Shown here: piece by piece, positions 58,141 through 64,000 of the stretch
Position numbering within the stretch: the first letter of the stretch is position 1
Layout: each line of letters opens with the position of its first letter
Position numbers and translations under genes: made by a program
The notes under the pieces: generated by a model
Told to the model about the DNA's origin: nothing
What the model saw: the letters and a program-made list of their open reading frames with translations, nothing else
Databases searched by the model: none
Assembly (NCBI GenBank): GCA_022478985.1
Contig: JAKSZP010006627.1
Coordinates: 62,001 to 126,000 of the forward strand
DNA from: Massospora cicadina
Lineage: Eukaryota > Entomophthoromycota > Entomophthoromycetes > Entomophthorales > Entomophthoraceae
Direction of reading: 5' to 3'
DNA: 64,000 bases

Positions 58141-58155
58141 ACATAAATGAACGTC

Positions 58156-59214
58156 GCCCTGAACAGAATCAAGCTTCAAAAATCTCAATTCAAGACTTCA
58201 AGTTTGCTTTAAAGTTCTTTAAAGCCAATAAAACTATTTTCTTAAATTTCAACTATCCACTGAAACCTCAGAAGTCTAAGTAATTGTTAAACCAGAAGCA
58301 AAAATTTGCAAAGCCAAATTTATAGTAATTTCAAAGCGTTAAAACAAGGCGTTATCAAAATGAAAATCTCCAATTTTGTCTTTTAAGAACGATTATCAGC
58401 TAACATCAAAGCTCAGAAAATTAGAGCTACACCTTATAATTCACTTTTTTTAATACCTGCATTCCAATGAAACCGGAGAGTGCTTTCAGCCAAGCAATTA
58501 CACGCTCCATAATATTTTGGGCCAGAAACTACTATTAGTATTATTTATCAGTATTTTACTATTATTTTCCATGGAGTTGTAGATAAAATTAATGAAATGT
58601 ATGCATTAAAAATGGATGTCAGTTTAAGTATGCTACTTAGTACTATACCTTGAGTATCTTTACCTAAGTTATTTGTGTCATACTGGCATGAACCGATGAG
58701 TTACAAAAAAAAACAAAAAAAATTGAAGAAAGAATTATTTTTTGATCTGTAGATTTACAAGTTTCAGAAGTTGCCTTATTTGGTATCTCCTTACAATACT
58801 TTAATAAATATGTAGAGCTATATCTTGAGATGGTTTACACTGATAGTGGTTTAATAGGAAATTCCCAAAATTAGTTTAAAAGTTATTATTTTTCAAAAAG
58901 TCAACACTTTGGTTTCTAAAGGTCCACTTTAAAGATCCATTAATCTGAAATACAAATGCTCGCATTACTGGAGTCAGCACCCATGGCCAACCACCAGTCA
59001 GAATGATAGTTTTTTGGATGACTATGTGGTGGGTATTCCAACAATTATGATTCTCGCATACCTGAGAAGACAATACAAGAATACTCAATTATCAGTAAAG
59101 CTTAGCTTAATGCTGAAAGAAAACTAAGATTACCTTCTAGGAAAATATTAGACCAATTGGGTACCATCCACATTGGGTCAGCGATTTTAGACACCTATGA
59201 AACTCCTCACCAGA
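58156..59214. other. AT-rich stretch, nothing identified
   Basis: No domain, repeat partner or terminal repeat seen on either strand. Confidence 0.5.
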
Positions 59215-60714
59215 TATAATATGCAAAACTCTTCAATCATCCGACTTGAACTTCCCTCAATTACCACAACGGCAGCTGAACCTTTCCGCCACTTAGTATG
59301 GCTTGAGTCAGGGAGTACGCCAACACCATGATGGAGAATAATCTTCTGGACAGGATACAAAACGCATTGCCTCCCTTCATGGATAACACACAAATCTAAC
59401 TGGCCGAGTTGTGATTGCCAACTCAATGATATTATCAATCATTTGGTTCATGGCGCATGCAATCGCCTCTTCACTATCCTTTTTCACAACAATATATGCC
59501 TAGTACAGGGGTGGCTTTGGTTTGGCCACAAAGCCCCTATGAGTCTAAAAGCTTTATTTGGCTCTAGGTATAATTGAGTTATGGGGCTAACTAATTATTC
59601 ATAACAAGCAATCCAAATACTAGGAATCTGGATAGCCCGGGTGACTAGTCCAGATCTGCCAGCCTACATTAGGCCCATGAAGCAAGAGAAAAATTTGCAT
59701 GCGCTATCCATCTAAGAAACCCAAATAATCTAAGCTCGTAGATTAGGTATCTGGCATCTCACCCAACCTCTGTAGGTCCACATGGCACCCCTGCACATTT
59801 AAATGAATACTTCTAGCTATGAGAAGAGCGGAATGGAAGATCCACATAAGTGGACAGACTATCCAATGAGGCCACCCAAGTTTAACTTACAGAAAAGAAG
59901 TTCACTTTTTAAGTGGCTATAAACAACATGATACACCAAAATACAAGTACCATTGCCAGGTTGACCATCTAGATATATTTGACATACCATACAGCTTAGA
60001 AACCCAAAGGATGATCTGTAGATACACACATCATCCATTTCTACAACCCTAGATCCATGCTCATGTGTGGAGATGCATGCGGAGAAAGTATTGCACTGTG
60101 GAGTGATCTAACACTGCCCATTATTCATGCACAGTATGTGGCCAATATAGAAGTTTAGTACACCGCCTAGAGCAATTTCCATCCTCTGTGGCTATTTGGT
60201 AAGAGGTTATGAATCTATTCCAACAGGACAGTGGCAGGTATTCAGCCTATCCAGAAACATGTTTGCTCACAACATAGATTCATCTATCCCTCCATCTCTC
60301 CATGAGCTAATAGTAGCAATAGCTCTATGGGCAATCCATACTTTGGTCTTGGATTCATTTCAAGGAACAACACATACCCTCAATGAAGATATTACTCAAT
60401 TTCATTCTCATCTATTGGAACCTTTTCAGGCATGGTTGTTTGGCAAAATGTCTTCATGCAACAGAAGTCTAATAACTTATGGTTTTCATTATGGTTCCTA
60501 AGCACTGATTTATTCCTTCACTCATGTTATATCTGGACTTAAGACTGGCATAAGTTCCCTCATCGTCCTAAAGCTGGCGGTCCTGTCTGACAACATGAGG
60601 GGCTATGAACCCTCTGGGGTGTCATTTATATTTGATATTTTATACTTTTTTTACTATCTTATCACTATATCAGAAGTTCCCATTGCCTGGTTGGCCTTCC
60701 CTGCATAAATACAA
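59215..60714 (+). mobile_element. LINE copy D, 5'-truncated
   Basis: Homologous to LINE B from about 13990 to its 3' end. Landmarks: GACAGGATACAAAACGCATTGCCTCCCT (59350; LINE B 14142), TGATTGCCAACTCAATGAT, the zinc motif CTVCGQYRSLVHRLEQFP at about 60130-60185, and a 101-residue open frame at 60196-60501 (FSLSRNMFAHNIDSSIPPSL, ELIVAIALWAIHTLVLDS) matching LINE B 15040-15160. It ends with the shared tail. Endonuclease and most of the RT are absent: typical of LINE copies whose reverse transcription stopped early. No target duplication found. Confidence 0.75.
60672..60714 (+). repeat. Shared tail of LINE D
   Basis: AGAAGTTCCCATTGCCTGG followed by TTGGCCTTCCCTGCATAAAT. Confidence 0.7.
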
Positions 60715-62881
60715 AGGACCTTTTTAAAAGGTTGTGATTCTTTATATTGGCAAATATATACATCTTTGTGAAAAGTAGCGAAATTAACTGCTTAGAAGGA
60801 TATAAAAGATTAAAATTCTGAAGTCATATTAATAACTTCATTTTTATCATGTATAAAACCAATTCTTAAGCGGTAGATCTGAGTTAATGGTGTAATCAAT
60901 TGGGATCAGAACTGTTTATCTTGGTTTTTTAAGAATTAGATTCATAGAATAGTTCATAAGGGTGCGCTTAGTGGTGCAGTGTTCTTGAATATGATGAGAC
61001 CAGGGGTCAATATATTCTATCAAGCCGTTTTTTGTTAAATAATTTTCTTTGTACAATTTTGTGAACAAAAGCTTGATTGAAGTCCTTGACTAGTCTCTTG
61101 CATTATGATCTTAAAGAGTTGTGAAAATGTTAAATTCACACCTACTAAATCATTCTTTTAATATAATCTATTATTCAAATGAGATTATCAGTTGATCAAA
61201 ATGACCTTAAGATGTCCATATGTGGTATAAATTATCCATATAAGACTTATCAGCAGTTGTTGTATGAGCTATCAACACAATCTTACCTATTATTCATTTT
61301 GTGTACTATCTGGAGTTTTTAGGGATATACATGGAATGATTTTTGGCTTCCTAGAGAGGTCCTATAAATATTGACATCCCATATCTCAAACCCATAGTAG
61401 AGTTTCATATTTTTTGTGTGTGTTAGCCTTTTCTTTATATATTATTCATGGCGTGTGGAGATTTTGTTATTAATCTATTTAGTAGCTTGTCAGAGGATAA
61501 ACATTTCTGAAAGCTCAAAAATGAGCATACTTAAACTAAACTAAAATAATTTAAAGATATAATAAAAGAAATTAGATTAAAAAGCCCAAAACATGTGAAA
61601 TTGAATGAAAACCAGACTAAGACCAACCATTTGAAAACAGAAACCCAATTTCTGACCATGTCAGAGGGGAAGGAGGTATTGGGTAGTTTTTATTAACCAT
61701 CCATGAAGACATAGGAGGTATTATGGCACAAGGCAGATAGCAAAGGCGTGGATCATCTGCAATATGCAGTTCAAAATTGTTTGGTGAGTTGATTATAATG
61801 AGAGCTAACTAAAGTCTCATGATCACTTTGCCATGTCATGTTCATCTTGTAGAAGGGCCTCAGGTAGGGAGAAAAAGCTGGCTAGGTTGGTTCAATTAAT
61901 TTTGGATTTGGGGCCAAACTTAGCAATGGTGACAACTTTTTTGACTGATTTGTCTTCGTTTTTCTAAAGTGAGTGAATTTTGCATTTAGTGGATGCAGGA
62001 AATGTGGAGATTTAGTTTGAAAGCCCAAAAATGGGAAATAAGTCATTATAAAATGCAAAAATTTAGTACAAGTCTCATTACATATAATTTTCTAAAAGTG
62101 CTGTGCGGGATGGACTGGCTCTTTCCAGTAGTTGACATAAGCGTAGGGTACAACAATCAGGTAATTGTCCATAAACCAGAAAGCGCCCTAGAGAGAACTC
62201 TGGATGCCCACATACCAATATTTAGAGGGTGAATCAAACCTTAAAGTAGGGTTAAGAGGATGTTTAGCCCTAACAGCGTCCCTTATCTCAGGAGAGGGCA
62301 AAGAGGGATTCCACCAAATGGCTGAGTTCTGCCTCTTAGCTCAAGAAAAAGGCGTTCATAATAGTATACACTGTTAAATAATAAGGGATTTAAGAGCTTT
62401 ATATATAATTTTATTCAGCAGAAACTGTGTAGATACACAGAAGTGAGCGTTTATCTCTTTAATTTTTATGTAAAGGACCATGGAAAATGTGCTAGACTAG
62501 TTTGACATATTGAATTAAATATGGTGCAAGTTTAGAGTTTAAATCATTTTAAAATATATATGATTTGGAGTCTGTGCTAAATTTGGAAGGCCATCTTTAA
62601 TAACTATTTCTGGGTTTGACTGATTGTCAATTTAATACTTAAAAACATATTTGCTTTCAGGTTCTTTATATATGAGGATTTGCTAATGCACTTCAGGTGA
62701 ATTACTTTGTTTGCTTGCAAATTCCCCATTTTAGGAACTCCTATAAATAAGGGTTCTACTCAATTCCCTTAGTGGAGGCAATCTTGGCATTCATGTCAAA
62801 TCGTTTATTTAATGCTTTGGATTTTTGGATCTTGGATCAGTCAGATCCCTCAAAATTATAAAAGAGTCTTCATTCATTGCT
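60715..62881. other. Mostly unassigned AT-rich sequence
   Basis: A plus-strand open frame of 79 residues (61993-62232) is unrecognised. Next to the primer-site-like sequence, the minus strand at 62870-62700 begins MNEDSFIILRDLTDPRSKNP, possibly the start of a gag, soon broken by stops. Confidence 0.35.
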
Positions 62882-62894
62882 ACATTGGGCGCCA
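62882..62894 (-). promoter_or_regulatory. Primer binding site-like sequence
   Basis: The minus strand reads TGGCGCCCAATGT, with the TGG start expected for pairing to a tRNA 3' CCA end. It lies 4 bases inside an LTR-like edge (plus TGTGTGCCCACC at 62899). It implies a minus-strand LTR element whose 5' LTR lies to the right. Confidence 0.55.
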
Positions 62895-63215
62895 GTTTTG
62901 TGTGCCCACCTAAATGCAATTAGTGTTTTTATTTTTTTAATATTGTTTCTGCTAAAATAAATGTGATGGTCAAGAATATAATGTACCTTCACATTGTGGT
63001 CTTCTTTTAACTACTGTGTTTATTTTCTAAGGTACAAACTGAGATATGGAACCCATATGTGTACATAAAATTGGATTTTAAGCAATAGGAAACTTACTAA
63101 TTGTTCTTATTTATCACTCATCTTTCACATTGTTGGGACTAATGGAGGCCTGAAGGCTGGTCCTTCAAAGCTTGCTGAGGTGGACAGGCGAGAGGAGGAC
63201 TTAACTTTAATAACA

Positions 63216-63330
63216 GGTTCAGAGGTCATAATAGTTTTTAATTAGGGACTTAACCACACTGGTTCAGAGGTCCCAAAAGTTAATAGTTAGGGACTTAAAC
63301 ACACTAGTTCAGAGGTTCCAAAAACAAGAG
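63216..63330 (+). repeat. 45-bp imperfect tandem repeat, about 2.5 copies
   Basis: Units 63216-63260 and 63261-63305 both run from GGTTCAGAGGTC to AGGGACTTAAxCACACT. A third, partial unit starts at 63306 (AGTTCAGAGGTTCC). Confidence 0.75.
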
Positions 63331-63898
63331 AGTGAACTTTATGAAGAGCCTAATTAAAGTTAGAAGTGAAAAAGTTTATTATATGGTAAATAATCAGCAC
63401 CTTAAATAGTGATAAGAAGAGAAAAGATAAGATAAGAGATATAAGGGATGATTGGTGTATACCCTGGTCAAACTGAGACTAGATTAGGGAATATTATCCT
63501 AAATCTTTTATATGATAAAGGGAAGTAGGTGATAGATAAAGGTACTTATAAGATAAAGTTTAGGTAGAGATAAGGTTAAATAAACTGAAATAGGGTTTCA
63601 TTCCCTACAGGAAGAATAATAGTTTCAATAGTTTTTATCAGCCTGGACTATTGATTAGTGGAGCAGTTTGATTATAATTTATCTCAAGTTAATCAAATAT
63701 TAATTAAATTTGGACGATGCTAAGTAAATCAAAGTTAATAATGATTTTGGGCTTTAGACCTAACAAAGCATTGATTGGTAGATTAATTATAGTAAATTTA
63801 TATCGAGCTTGCTAAAAATAAATAATAAGTTGGAACTCAAGTCAAGACTTCATTTATACTATTGAGAATCCCAACACACACCTACAGGGATTTTAAAT

Positions 63899-63931
63899 CT
63901 TGTAGAATTTTCAAACAAGAAATTCTACAAG
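63899..63931. repeat. 12-bp perfect inverted repeat
   Basis: CTTGTAGAATTT (63899-63910) and AAATTCTACAAG (63920-63931) with a 9-nt spacer. Could form a hairpin; no flanking element identified. Confidence 0.6.
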
Positions 63932-64000
63932 TAAAGCTTTTACATGATAGATACTGGCAGATTAGTCAATTTTTACAGTTTATAAATACTTTATTTGCAA

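Larger units (their letters stand above)
57841..58155 (+). mobile_element. SINE 2 with perfect 15-bp target duplication
   Basis: The 285-bp element (57856-58140) is framed by ACATAAATGAACGTC at 57841-57855 and 58141-58155, without a mismatch. The head (57861-57932) folds as a tRNA: an 8-bp acceptor stem GTGGAAGG with one bulged G opposite, a perfect T stem GCGGG/CCCGC (57907-57911, 57919-57923) with loop TTCGATT, and an anticodon-like loop CTACCAA. A body of about 165 bp follows, then the LINE tail (58100-58140). A SINE is copied by pol III and inserted by LINE enzymes. The intact duplication and promoter point to recent insertion. Confidence 0.85.
62899..64000 (-). repeat. Probable 5' LTR, right end outside or undefined
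   Basis: Starts TGTGTGCCC next to the primer binding site. No second copy is in the window to define its length; it may end before 64000. It contains the 45-bp tandem repeat at 63216-63330. Confidence 0.35.

Noticed and set aside
1..64000. CRISPR array, bacterial operon or phage content
   Set aside because: No regularly spaced short repeats, ribosome binding sites or bacterial gene order; all recognisable code is eukaryotic retroelement code.

Overview
This window is a repeat-only stretch of a eukaryotic genome. I can support no intact cellular gene, rRNA, working tRNA gene or CRISPR array in it. Nearly everything recognisable is a decayed retroelement: Ty3/gypsy-type LTR retrotransposons, almost all coded on the minus strand, and non-LTR elements (LINEs), mostly on the plus strand. 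Two tRNA-headed SINEs accompany the LINEs. AT-rich LTR-element debris alternates with more GC-rich LINE blocks. The LINE plan (ORF1 with a CCHC knuckle; ORF2 with AP endonuclease, reverse transcriptase and a C-terminal zinc motif), the gypsy types and the absence of genes over 64 kb fit a large, transposon-bloated genome. A fungus seems the most likely source, but this is inference and I cannot name the species.

Layout. 1-1599: an ORF1-only LINE relative, cut by the window edge. 1650-4044: an LTR-like repeat joined to a gypsy pol fragment. 5800-40880 is one nested stack. An old gypsy element (here G5) is split into three pieces (about 5800-7192, 21003-21451 and 36871-40880). Gypsy element G2 (7193-21002) interrupts its RNase H, and G3 (21452-36870) interrupts its RT. 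G2 in turn contains a SINE and a 5.3-kb LINE (9926-15535). G3 contains a more recent gypsy element, G4 (23230-29777), the best preserved LTR element here. 42190-55300: another gypsy element (G6) carrying LINE copy C (47486-52698) and a GC-rich unidentified insert. 55351-57140: a second ORF1-only element, on the minus strand. 57841-58155: a SINE with a perfect 15-bp target duplication. 59215-60714: a 5'-truncated LINE. 62882 to the end: a primer-binding-site-like sequence and the start of another LTR.

How the parts work together. Three LINE copies (B, C, D), two SINEs with different tRNA-like heads and two ORF1-only elements all end in versions of the same roughly 40-nt tail (GG-A-TG-CC-TCCC-TGGT-GCTT-CCT, then AATAAA-like). 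I read this as one retrotransposition system: an autonomous LINE supplies reverse transcriptase and endonuclease, and two classes of non-autonomous passengers (tRNA-headed SINEs and protein-coding ORF1-only elements) use the same 3' recognition tail. The LINE copies seen here are all broken, but the perfect target duplications suggest an active source elsewhere in the genome.
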